A stretch of 30,005 nt of DNA from Sperchopsis tessellata. Its lineage: Eukaryota > Arthropoda > Insecta > Coleoptera > Hydrophilidae. The translations under genes were made by a program, and so were the position numbers. Numbering within the stretch: the stretch's first letter is position 1; each line of letters starts with the position of its first letter. Below are positions 1 through 10,191 of the stretch, piece by piece. Location: contig JAWQRN010000418.1 of NCBI GenBank assembly GCA_033557685.1, positions 1-30,005 on the forward strand, in the 5' to 3' direction. Below the pieces are notes generated by a model. It searched no databases, was not told the DNA's origin, and saw nothing but the letters and a program-made list of their open reading frames with translations.

Positions 1-558
1 ACTAAACCCTCTTTTTATGTTCAATTAAATTTTTATCGCATAGTTTTTCTTAGCACACATCCATTGATAGCATATTGCGTCAGTGATTAACAAATTTAGC
101 GTAAAATAAACTAACAAACAGTATGCAACTTAGTGTAAATATCTCGCGAACGTTTGCAGATTTTTGGTCCTATAATAACATTAACATAGCGTCATCTACT
201 ATTGACTTCACTAACCAAATAAAAGCAAATGATATCTGTTCACTTTTTACAATAACAAAAACATTTAAATATTGCCCATAACCTTCAATTAACAGTGGCT
301 AAACTATTCAAAACCCATTGATAAATTCCATTAATATTAGTAAGTACTCTTTCGCAATTTAAAACATCACGTTCTACATAACATTTGTGAATGCTATTGA
401 GTTTCAGCTAACTAATCACATCTTTCACATTTGACCTTGTCGAGATGATAAAAGTTTTTACAAAAAATACACAGCACTTATCTCTATCAATTATCAAAGT
501 ATACAATTTATGACATTTCAGAAGTATTATTCAGTTTTCGACTATCGCAACTGTCAAG
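1..558. other. 5' flank of the phosphoserine phosphatase gene, no gene seen
   Basis: AT-rich DNA without a coding frame I can support. It must hold the promoter and 5' untranslated region of the gene that starts at 559, but no clear TATA box, initiator or repeat stands out. Confidence 0.5.
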
Positions 559-3514
559 ATGAGTTACGAAGTTCAAAGAACCTGGAGAAACACGGACGCT
601 GTGTGCTTCGATGTGGACTCTACAGTTATCCAAGAAGAAGGAATTGACGAATTGGCCAAGTTTTGTGGAAAAGGGACAGAAATTACAACGCTGTAAGTAA
701 AAGTTTTATTACTTTTAAATTTCATTCAAACGTGATAGTAGTAGTTCTTTGACTTAACTTTAGATGGCAGTGGACATCGGCGATTCAAAATTTCAATTGT
801 TATGTATTTCACATACCTATTCGGTTATTTACACGTTTCTTTATATTATTTTTGTATAGTTCATCGTATACGAAAATCCTACATCATGTGTCACATCTCG
901 CTATTCTAATTTCATGTATGGTAGCAGTATAAGCATTTATATCCACTTGATAATCTTATAATTTATAAATAAATCCAATTGACTAATATAACAATAAATT
1001 AAGATCAAGATAAACGGCACTTCATTAAGTCGGGGGCCAAATGTCAAACGAAATCTAATATTCATGTAAATATAGGAGACCGAACACAATAAATATAGGT
1101 AAACGCCGCAATTTTAAAGATACACGACATAAATAGGAAGCAAATCATCCAACGTTACAATAAGAAAAATATAAATTTTTGTTGAATTTTTACAGTTAGC
1201 GCCGTCTATCGTGGGTAGTCAAACTCGTGGACATGTAACACTAGTGAGCGAAGAACGGCGTAGAAGTCTGCTTGCTGCTTTAGTTCTTAAGAACAATCTA
1301 CATAGGCGTTCGATTGTAGTATTTCAGAAGTTCTAAGTTTTTACTAAGGTCTTCAGCTGAATATTATGGATATAACGAGTGTATAATACATGAAATTCAA
1401 GACAAACTGTAGGTTTAGAAAATGTACATAGTTCATAGAAAATATATAAAAATGTTACCTCATAACTTCCAAATATACTACGTATACTTTTTTTAGGACA
1501 AACCAGGCAATGTCGGGTGGATTGGCTTTTCAAGACTCCTTAAAGTCTCGACTGGATATTATTCAACCATCCATAACTCAAATCAGAGACTTCCTAAGAA
1601 CTAATCCGGCCCATTTGGCTCCGGGTGTAAAGTATGTATTCAATTCTGAAACTCTTACATTTTGTATATCTTGTTTTTCTATGTTTTAGAAAACTAATAG
1701 GAGTTTTACACAATAGACACATTCCCGTGTATCTAGTATCTGGCGGTTTCAGGTGTTTGATAACACCAATAGCTCAACTAATTAGTGTTCCTGTTGAAAA
1801 TATTTTTGCAAATAGGCTGAAATTTTATTTTACAGGTAAAAAAAACAAATTATTTCGTAATATAGGGCCCTGTACATCACCTTGTAGTAGACCATGTTTT
1901 TATAATCAGTTCACAGAACAAAATATTATATATTAGTAACATGTAGGTACGAGATGTTGACGACTCAATATGGGGCAGCACAGGGGTACCAGTCGGACCT
2001 TATTTCATAATCTCGTACGTACCTGTTAATATTAGGAATTGTCTCCATAATTTATATGCTATTTCCCTTTGTTTAATCAAATGTTCTCAGGTGAGTATGC
2101 AGGCTTTAAAGAAGACGAGCCAACTTCTAAAAGTGGTGGAAAAGCAGTAGTTGCAGATATTCTAAAAAGAAAATGGGGCTATGAAAATCTAGTGTTCATT
2201 GGAGATGGTGCTACTGACATGGAGGCGTGTCCACCCGCTGACGCATTTATAGGTACATGCAAATATTTCTTTTCTTAATAATAACACATACTATGTTTCT
2301 TCAATAATATAATTTTTTGGCTGCTTATTAGGCTTTTTTAAACAACATATGAATTGCTTATTTCTCTCTTTGTTATTTGGACAGAGCCATGTTTCGACGT
2401 CAGTCATAATGCTGCTGAAAATAACTCTTATGTAACTACCATTTTAAATTTCCTAGATTGCCAATATGTTAAGACCGAATTGGCATATTTAGATTTTAGG
2501 AATTTGCAATTAGAGTACTTATATGACGAATTCGCATAACAAATAGGGGCATTCATACCAATCGATTTCATGGTAATAGCTCGATACTACAATTTTGCGT
2601 ATGGTGTAGATAATTTCTTTATATTCTAGCTGTCTTATTCATAATATTTTTAAACCGTGTAGTAAGGCTGGTTTAGCAGTGGATTTATAAAATGCTATAC
2701 GTAAACAAAAGTTGAGCATTTCAAACCATGAACTAACGACCAAAATTTAAATCACCAAACGGAACAAAACAAAAATCTATATTCGAAAGAGTGTGTGCAA
2801 ATATTTATTATTTATAACATATAAATAGCATTAGAGAAGTTTGCAAAACAATTATGATGCTGGTGGCAGATAACACGGTAAAATTGAAACCCACATTTTC
2901 CAGTGTACATGATGGTTGTCACTGCTACGAACCTATGCCAAGGTAAACAATGTAGATTTCGTGCATTGGCCAAACTATCTACATTATAAAATACAGTGTT
3001 GCCGGATTTATGTTTCTTTGGTTAAACCGTGGCAAATTTCATTATAAATAGATATTTTAAATCTCGAACTAAATTGTTAAGGTTACGAGTTAACTAGTTG
3101 CAGTTTAGCAGCGATTTAACACATTTCGTTATGAATAAGACTAAAGGGTTTTAAGATAAGAAAATTTCCGGATTTTAGTATAAAATACAATTCGAGTAAA
3201 AATACGATATTTTGCAACGTAATTGAAATAAGTGGAACACTAGGATCATAATTGCCAACTTAATATTTTTATACTATTTAGCATTTAGGATACATTATAT
3301 AAACTTAAACGCTAAATACTAATATACTAAAATCGTGACGTCATTTAGTGCACTTTAGTGTACATTCTATTAATGTGTAATCTTTAATCTGTAAAAAAAA
3401 TGTTACTCCTTTTTTCTAGGTTATGGTGGAAATGTCATTAGAGAAAGCGTTAAGGCCAGGGCTAAATGGTATATTACAGATTTTAACGAACTCATTGATG
3501 TCCTTCAACGTTAA
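559..3514 (+). CDS. PSPH: Phosphoserine phosphatase, five exons, complete
   Basis: Join 559-692, 1497-1631, 1690-1835, 2091-2252, 3420-3514; all introns are GT...AG and the phases agree, giving 223 aa, close to the usual length of animal PSPH (about 225). The enzyme removes phosphate from O-phospho-L-serine, the last step of serine synthesis, in the cytosol. It is a HAD-fold hydrolase. Motif I is seen as CFDVDSTV near residue 20 (nucleophile Asp and acid/base Asp), followed by the EEGIDELA cap entry. Motif II is LVSGGF near residue 110, the motif III lysine lies in the SKSGGKA segment, and motif IV is FIGDGATDMEACPPADAF. No key residue is missing. The start ATG follows the short context CAAG and gives the family N-terminus. 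The Drosophila counterpart is astray. The gene looks functional. Confidence 0.95.
693..1496 (+). other. Intron 1 of the phosphoserine phosphatase gene
   Basis: AT-rich intron of 804 bp with donor GTAAGT and acceptor TTTTTTTAG. Neither strand holds a coding frame or repeat that I can support. Confidence 0.8.
2253..3419 (+). other. Intron 4 of the phosphoserine phosphatase gene
   Basis: AT-rich intron of 1167 bp between donor GTACAT and acceptor TTTTTTCTAG. I see nothing recognisable inside it, although its size suggests old, unrecognisable insertions. Confidence 0.8.
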
Positions 3515-4036
3515 TCATATTACATATAATGTAAATTTACATTTTTATATTTTTCTTTATATTGAACTGTATTTATACATGTTTTACAAGTTCATAAATA
3601 TATTTTATTACATTGATGTTGTTTTCTTAATTTAAATTGAATTTAATCATGCATTTTCTTATTTAGGTCAGAGAACTGAAGCAAGCCTGTAAACCCTTAA
3701 AGCAATAGCGAACCGCAACACGTAAACTTTTTCCCCCTATTAACTTCGAATTAATTTTCAATTTGGTATTATTAGTATTTTACACCTGTTCACAGAGAAC
3801 TAAGAGAATAATTTTTCATAATTTTAGAATCATACATTCCTAGCCCATTGTCATTTTAAAAAAAATATATATAACGCCTATAATATAAAAACGTTTCATT
3901 AGTGTATAACGACCTTGATTTCGAATAAAAGGATATTCTAGTTAGTAAGCTTATACTAATCTGACACTTCGAGATTTTTTTTAGATCCGAAGTGTAACAC
4001 ATAACCTATAAAATTAGAGCAATTTTTTATCTAAAA
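3515..4036 (+). other. 3' UTR of PSPH and 5' region of mL48
   Basis: Non-coding spacer. A canonical AATAAA at 3924-3929 is the best candidate polyadenylation signal for the upstream gene. The next start codon comes only about 110 bases later, so the promoter of the mitochondrial ribosomal protein gene must be very compact or overlap this 3' end. Confidence 0.5.
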
Positions 4037-7031
4037 ATGAACTACATAAGGAGATCTTTACTTAGTTTTTCGAAAATTAAAAATGTGAAGCAAGCAGCAA
4101 GACTATACAGTGTAGATTTATATGAACCACCATATTTGGAGGTACTTATATAAAGCTAGGTTATCGTAATTTATATACATCACACTTTGTTTGAACCCTA
4201 TTCTGCAATTCAACATATTTTTGTCCATCTTATTAATCATCATTTTATGTAATTTACTTATATATTTTTTTCAATATTGAGGCAAATAAAACTATGTCTT
4301 CCATTTATACCTCTCATCACATTTTCTGTGAGTCTTCTAGCAAATCTGTCCTTCCAACAATCATCTGAATCCTACTCATGCCACACAAACTTCGTACATA
4401 GTCTTTAATTTTCAGTTTATTTTTAAACCCATCTCACTTTTATATATTAGAGTTGGTAGTGCTACAGTCTGATTAAAAAACTCCTCTAAATCCCCCAAAT
4501 TTCCATTGTTTAAAAACTGCTTAGCTACTCAAAACCTCTTAATCTCAAAATTTGTGGTAAGTAAAGCTTAGAAGTGTTAAATTTTGTATTTTTAGGCAAT
4601 GAAATCGAAAGTTCCTTTATACGACACATTAAATATTCAAATCAAAGGATATGACTATCCAATTCTGGAGAACTTCCAGAAGTTAATTCATGGACTAGCT
4701 AGAAATATGGATGTGAACATTGAAGACTGCTGGGCAACTCCGGCTCAAGATCTTCAAATCACAGCTTATAAGCCCAACAGTGAAATCGTCAGCTCAACGT
4801 ATAAACTTAAAGTCTACCAACGAACTGTACAGGTTACAGATATTTCATCGTTACAGGTTAGAATTTCTTAATTAAAATATGTTGAAGGACATGTGATTAG
4901 TTTTGTGTTAAGGAGACTGCACGTGAAAACTCTTGGGACATTTTGTTTGAGCTAGTTACGTAGATTTAACAGCCAGTATATTTTAAATAAAGTTTAAAGA
5001 AACAATTGCAACATGTTCAATGCAAAATTGATAAAAGTTAAAATATTAATAGTATTGGGTTGGCCAAAAAGTTCTTTATGTTTTTTAAGCGAAAGGAAGA
5101 CATGTTTTAAACACAAAGTGATTTATTTAGTCAATAATATAATTGCCGTTTTGTTCCAGTATCTTCTGCCATCTCATGCGCAGATTTATAATTTCCCGCT
5201 CAAAGAATTTCCTGTCTCCACTGGCTTATAACTGTTTCAGGTGAATTTTTGCATCCTCTTAAAAGTTGAAGGTCTGTCCATTCAATAAATTTTGAGAGAC
5301 CGAAACTAAAGGGAATCTGAAGGTGATTGTGGAGGGTATGGCAAAATTCCCCAGCCAAGCTCCAGTAACTTCTGTTGCGTTTGCAAAGAAGTGTGCAGTG
5401 TAGTATTGTCGTAATGGAATACAATGCCCTTATAATTATCTGTTCGTTATAAGAAGCTCGTAAAAGACAACACCCTTCCAATTCCACTATATTGAAAGCA
5501 TAACCTTCTTCGGGTGAAGTCCTACTTTGGAGGTTGTTTGTAGTGGTTCACCGCCCTTCGGTCATAATCATTTGCTCACCACCTTGTTATTAGCGATCCA
5601 CTTTTCGTCCCCTGTCACCATTCTCTTCAAATAAGGATCGTTTTCTTCACGTTTTCACAACAAATCACCTGTGGAAAACCCTGTGGAAGATGTTAGCCTC
5701 ATTTAGTTGATGTGGAACACAAACATCAAGCCTGCTGACGTAGCCAAGTTGATAGTTTTCAACACTAGATTTGAATATTTGGAGAATATCTTTTATATTC
5801 AAGGTCGTATAAAGGGGGTTGATATTGACTAACTCCTTAACTTTGTCACTGTTAATCTCAGTTCACTAGTCAGAGTGAGGTGCGTTTTGAACCAAAAATT
5901 TCCCAATTGATATCTTGAAAATCATTTCTTGGCTCCCTCTCTGTTCGCAGCACATATCTACCTGCAAGATTCCACCGGTTTCTTTCCTTTTTTTACTTTA
6001 CTTTAATATTCATTTTGGTTCTCCAATTTGAAGGGGATCCCAAATACACAAAATAAAACCAGTCTCGTCGCAATTTCACGTCAAACTACGTTGATGAGTC
6101 AAGTATGTAACGAGTACACACTCGCAAGGGACAGAAAGAAGTTTAACGTGACAAAAACTGAACGCGGTTTGGGCCAACCTGATAATTGTAAATTTTGTAT
6201 TAAATAAATATTTTTACTTTTCTTAATTGGAATGAGTCTTTTGGCTCGGGAGATTTTGATTGGAAATATTGCAAAATATTCTATGTGGTTCTATATTTTT
6301 CCAACGATAACTTTTTTACACACTGTATATATGTAATAATAAGTAAAGCTTTGGAAGTTGCATCAAACTCCTTTTGGGTTAAGGTCGTGACGAGCTCTGA
6401 AAATGAGCAAAACTATATATTGTAAGGAGTTTGAGAGGCATAATTTAAATTTGAATTAATCCGCCAACTACCACGGTGATAATAGCGCTCTCCCTCTGCA
6501 TTTTCGTGCTGATAGGCATTGGCCATTACCTCGACCTCTTTGAGTCCGAGCTGCGAAGGAGTGACAGTGTATTTCGCATAGTGTACAAACCTTTTTTATA
6601 TATATTTTAATTCACGTTTACTCAATATATTTATTTTATTTACACAGTGTTCAATCATTAATTGCTCCCTGAACCTACATCAATATAATTGGATTTTTAA
6701 ATGTGTAAAACAATTATTATTGTTTATAAAATGTATCTAGATGCTTAATTAATTTCTACAGCTAGTTAATCTTTTTCCTCATAAGGGCTCTTGTTGAAAT
6801 GGAAAATAATTAGATTTAAAAGGATTTAGGCAAAAAAATATTATGCAATATTATGTTTTGTAGTTACCTATTCTTATACGGGCAATAGAAGCTTCAACAC
6901 CAGCTGGTGTAACAGTTGAAGTAGTAAATCATGAAGATTACCATGAGGAAGTTCGATATGTACCAGATCGAGAATTACTAAACCTAAAGAACGAGTTGGA
7001 AGAAATGGGAGGACCACGAAAAATCAAATAA
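4037..7031 (+). CDS. mRpL48: Mitochondrial large-subunit ribosomal protein mL48, three exons, complete
   Basis: Join 4037-4141, 4596-4856, 6864-7031; all joins are phase 0 and give 177 aa. The protein is a subunit of the mitochondrial large ribosomal subunit and has a uS10-like fold. The first ~25 residues are basic and hydroxylated without acidic residues (MNYIRRSLLSFSKIKNVKQA), as expected for a mitochondrial targeting peptide. They are followed by the conserved block YEPPYLEAMKSKVPLYDTLN, then KGYDYPILE, LARNMD and EDCWATPAQ in exon 2. Exon 3 carries EVRYVPDRELL and the C-terminal EEMGGPRK, all strongly typical of metazoan MRPL48. An intact frame despite a mariner in intron 2 indicates a working gene. 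AATAAA lies 34 bases after the stop. Confidence 0.95.
5055..6182 (-). mobile_element. Degenerate mariner DNA transposon in intron 2 of mL48
   Basis: The ends carry related inverted termini (TTGGGTTGGCC at the left, TCAGGTTGGCC reading in from the right), flanked by TA on each side (5053-5054 and 6183-6184), the mariner/Tc1 target duplication. Minus-strand translation, in several frames, gives pieces of a mariner transposase: VTGDEKW with the first conserved region (about 5620), HPKKVMLS and WKGVV around 5470-5520, a PYPPQSPSD-like block near 5330, and a C-terminus RMRWQKILEQNGNYIID ending near 5130. Several frameshifts and stops show it is inactive. The length of about 1.13 kb is close to a full mariner, so it is decayed by point mutation and small indels rather than truncated. 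Confidence 0.9.
6185..6863 (+). other. Remainder of mL48 intron 2
   Basis: AT-rich intron sequence between the mariner and the acceptor TTTTGTAG of exon 3. A patch around 6360-6600 is less AT-rich than its surroundings and may be another old insertion, but I could not identify it. Confidence 0.5.
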
Positions 7032-7064
7032 TAATTACTACTGTAGTTAAGTCTATCTTATGTT

Positions 7065-7070
7065 AATAAA
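7065..7070 (+). terminator. Polyadenylation signal of mL48
   Basis: AATAAA 34 bases after the mL48 stop codon, followed by T-rich sequence. Confidence 0.7.
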
Positions 7071-7439
7071 AGTTTTGTTTTTAATTTTTTTGCCATATTC
7101 ACTTTTAAGAACACCACAAATACATCTTTTACACATAATATATAGAATAGAAGTTATTTATTTTTCCAAATTTATATTTTTTAACATTCATTCGGTTAGT
7201 ATTTGTCCATTCACAGCCCCATTGATTTTTTTTCTTAGGTATCAGCATTGTTTTTTATTTTTATTATAGAACAGGTCATCATAACTCTTTCATACAGCTT
7301 ATACAGAGGCCTTCTAAACTATCGTCTTTACCTCCTAATTGTTGAAAATCTGGACAAAATTGCGGTTGATTTGTAGTAAATGTACTATTTTATCATGATT
7401 TTAGCATTTGAAAATTAGAAGATGGCACCAGAGGCACAA

Positions 7440-8420
7440 ACAGCTTAAAATTTTTTAAATTGCAAGGGGTATTGTTGCGCCTTATTTCAAAGATATATTA
7501 ATTCCCTACGCACTTCTTCTACTCTGGCATCATCTAGTGCTCTGAATACAACCCACAGCTTAATCGATTGAACGCCTTTTGAAGTCCACGAATCCGAGAT
7601 ATAGTTGGATGTTATATTCCTAGCATTTTTTTATGAGTCCTGATGGTCTGCACATAGTCGATTGTGCTAAACCCCCTTTGAAACCCCACCTGCTCTACTG
7701 GTTGGTAAAAGTCTAACTTCTTTGTTATTCGATCGGTCATTATTTTCGTTAGAAGTTAGCACAAGTGGGATAGAAGACTTATGGGTCTGTGGTTTTCAGT
7801 ATTGGCTTTGTCTCCTTTCTTACGCTGTAGGATCACCTAGGCAATCCTCCACTGAGTTGGTATTTGTCCTAATTCCATACATCTATTTAGGAGACGTTTA
7901 ATAGCGTCTAGTATCGTATGACCCCCACTCTCATCGTCTCAGAGGTAATGCAATCTTCACCAGGTGCTCTACCATTTTTCAACCGCCTTAATGCACTCTC
8001 TATTTCTCCTGTTGTAATTTCTGGGATTTCCTCGGAGTTCACATTCTTGATAGTTCTTCCCTCTTCGTTTTCAAATCTGTTATCTTTCTCCTAGGTGTAC
8101 TGATCTTTTTAGAATTTTTCGACTTCATCATTTATCTGTTGTTTATCGTTAATTAGGACGTTGTTATTGCTCCTTATTTGGTGGATTTGTTTTTGACCGT
8201 TAGCCATTTTTTTTCTCCGTTCTCTCATGTTTCTATTTTTCTCGATTGTGTTGTGGACGAGCTTTGGGTTATAGTTCCTGATGTCTTATCTTGTTAATCT
8301 CAGTATGTCTCTTCAGTTTTCTTCATTGTTCCAATAGTCATTGTGTATTCTTATTTATTTTCTTATCTCCCTTCTTATTATTTCTCATAAGTACCCTCCT
8401 TACCTCCTCACACACTATAG
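7440..8420 (-). mobile_element. Decayed RTE-type LINE fragment (reverse transcriptase)
   Basis: Reading the minus strand from about 8420 leftward gives, with several stops and frameshifts, the linker and finger regions of a non-LTR reverse transcriptase: NPKLVHNTIEKNRNMRERR, then LRRLKNGRAPGEDCIT (the KNGKAPGEDGI block), LGQIPTQWR, ILQRKKGDKANTENHRPISLL, and VGFQRGFSTIDYVQTIR. The GF.KGFSTIDHIQT wording and the NYRPISLL block are characteristic of the RTE clade. The palm with the catalytic aspartates is not readable, and the copy has neither an intact endonuclease nor a recognisable 3' end. It is dead. It sits immediately downstream of mL48 in the opposite orientation. Confidence 0.8.
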
Positions 8421-9150
8421 AAAAATTCAGATCTTATGATATACTTTTTATTAATACAAAAATGGTATAAAAATATAAAATCGATTAAAATCTGTGATAT
8501 ACATATTATTTGTACATTAAATACTTATCAAAATTTCATGTATTCTAAAAAAAATAAATACTTTCTTATTTTTATTCTTCTTTAGATTATACATATTTTT
8601 TTAATTTGCTTTATAAATAAGATTTCATATTAAAACTTAGTTTTATTCCCATTAGTTTATTTTTTTCTTTAACTTCGTCAAACAATAAAGATTAAATATT
8701 ATCTAAAGAATAAAAAACCAATATAACTTTTAATTTATCCAATAGCTAAAATAACAACAATAGGACTATATTTTCTTTTAAAATATGCAGTTAAAGTTAA
8801 AATAATTTTTTTCAATATACATTGTTTTGAAAAATACAAATTAAAAATCAATGGAAAGATGGATGAGGTAAGAAGTATATACAATATTTAGCAAAATACT
8901 AAAACATAAATTTAAAAAAAACAAGCTCAAATAAAGAACCTAATTGGGAGAACAAAAAAGACTATTACACAAAACAAGGAAGTGAGTTATATGGAGATAA
9001 CAAGAAACTATCGACACTAATAAATGATATGCATATCAACAAAGGACCTAAAATGACAGAAATGAATGAACTGAATGAAGAAGACGATTCTAAAATCATT
9101 GGCAAAAAAAGTTGCTCGGACGTTAAATAACTACATGAACATGGAGAAGT
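8421..9150. other. AT-rich spacer, no gene seen
   Basis: Very AT-rich DNA with short homopolymer runs. The stretch from about 8860 to 9150 is purine-rich on the plus strand and resembles decayed coding sequence, but no family could be recognised. Confidence 0.5.
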
Positions 9151-9157
9151 ATTAGCT

Positions 9158-9298
9158 AAAATAGTATATTATGATACAAGTGTATAAGTGAGCCTTTAAA
9201 GCATGCACACCGATTTTCCCCGCTTCGTGTCGTGCCCTTAAAGTTGCAAGTGCTTTAGAGGCACTTACATATACACATGTATCATACACTATTTTTTA
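9158..9298. mobile_element. MITE-like element with imperfect terminal inverted repeats
   Basis: The left arm (AAATAGT..TATGATACAAGTGTATA..AGTG.GCCTTTAAAGCA, 9159-9202) is mirrored by the right arm read in reverse complement (AAATAGTGTATGATACATGTGTATATGTAAGTGCCTCTAAAGCA, about 9254-9297). The arms pair over roughly 40 bases with a few mismatches and short gaps. The core of about 50 bases is GC-richer (CCGATTTTCCCCGCTTCGTGTCGTGCCC). About 140 bp in all, without coding capacity: a non-autonomous DNA element in form. Its superfamily is unknown, and no clean target duplication could be fixed. Confidence 0.65.
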
Positions 9299-9475
9299 TT
9301 ATACCTGCATCATGACTTCAAAAATAAAGCTGGAAATAAATTTTAAATCAGAATAATGTTTCTAATCAGGTAGGTAATGGACATCTGATGTAACGTATTG
9401 TTGACTTGGATATAGCAATTGTTGTTTACAAGCCTGTTTGACAGTTCATTTAATTAATAATTTTTATAGTTGAAA

Positions 9476-9835
9476 ATGGTTACGAACCAAACAGAACTTT
9501 CACCCGAAATCGAAAAGTTAGTCGTGGAGGCTGAATTAAAACTAATTCCAGCAAAATCCAGAGATTCCTATTAGAAAGAATCCAAAATGTTAATGTTTTG
9601 GATCAAGAAGAAGCAGACTCAGATTGTGAATGAATCTGTGATGCTAGCATATATGATGGAAATGCCCAGGATATATAAATCTTCCACACTTTGGTGTATC
9701 CATTTGAAATTACAATCGATGCTGAGAATAAAAAGTGGAAGAGATTTAGCATCCTACCACAAATTGCATGCATTCATAAAAGGAGCAAACAAAGGTTATG
9801 AACCTAAAAAGTCTTTAGTTTTTACAGAAGATTAC
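9476..9835 (+). pseudogene. Fragment of a tyrosine-recombinase-like (Crypton/integrase-type) gene with an in-frame stop
   Basis: One reading frame from ATG 9476 begins MVTNQTELSPEIEKLVVEAE, meets a single TAG at 9572-9574, and then continues in the same frame to 9835, where a perfect donor GTAAGT begins. Phrases such as SPEIEKLV.EAE.KL.P.KS, SVMLAYM, SSTLW.IHLKLQSML.IK, LASYHKLHAFIKG and NKGYEPKKSLVFT match, from memory, the N-terminal SAM-like core-binding domain of the integrase-type tyrosine recombinase genes that are repeated in many insect genomes. The catalytic domain with its Arg...His-x-x-Arg...Tyr residues is absent: no following exon was found before the next gene. I interpret it as a 5' exon left by a decayed element or gene copy. 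Confidence 0.5.
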
Positions 9836-10191
9836 GTAAGTTTTTCATTAATGCTCCAAATAACACTTTCCTATTTTTAAAAGTTTTCGGCGTGTTTAAA
9901 TCTTGGATTTTTGTACCTTTTTTAGTTCGTTAGTCAAGGATTATGATGCAGGTATAATAAAAATAATAGTATTAAGCTGACTCATGTAAAACAATTAGCA
10001 TAAACCACTGCACCAAAAATTAACAAAATAAAATTGTGGATGAACGATCTATCCAGTAAGCGATGGAAAACCTCTTCATAAACTAGATTTTGTTGATGAT
10101 GAGTTGACATAATGCATTTTTTTTAAAACCTTCAAAAATATCTTTCTATTTGATATTTGGCTAACGACATTTAACGGATTTCTAGGTGGTT

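Noticed and set aside
1634..1936. Plus-strand frame of 100 codons in the PSPH region
   Set aside because: It contains genuine exon 3 but runs from intron 2 into intron 3; splice borders at 1690 and 1835 explain the conserved part.
3650..3710. Possible alternative last exon of PSPH after TTTTCTTATTTAG
   Set aside because: The normal last exon ends in the expected family C-terminus, and no donor in it would join here in a sensible way.
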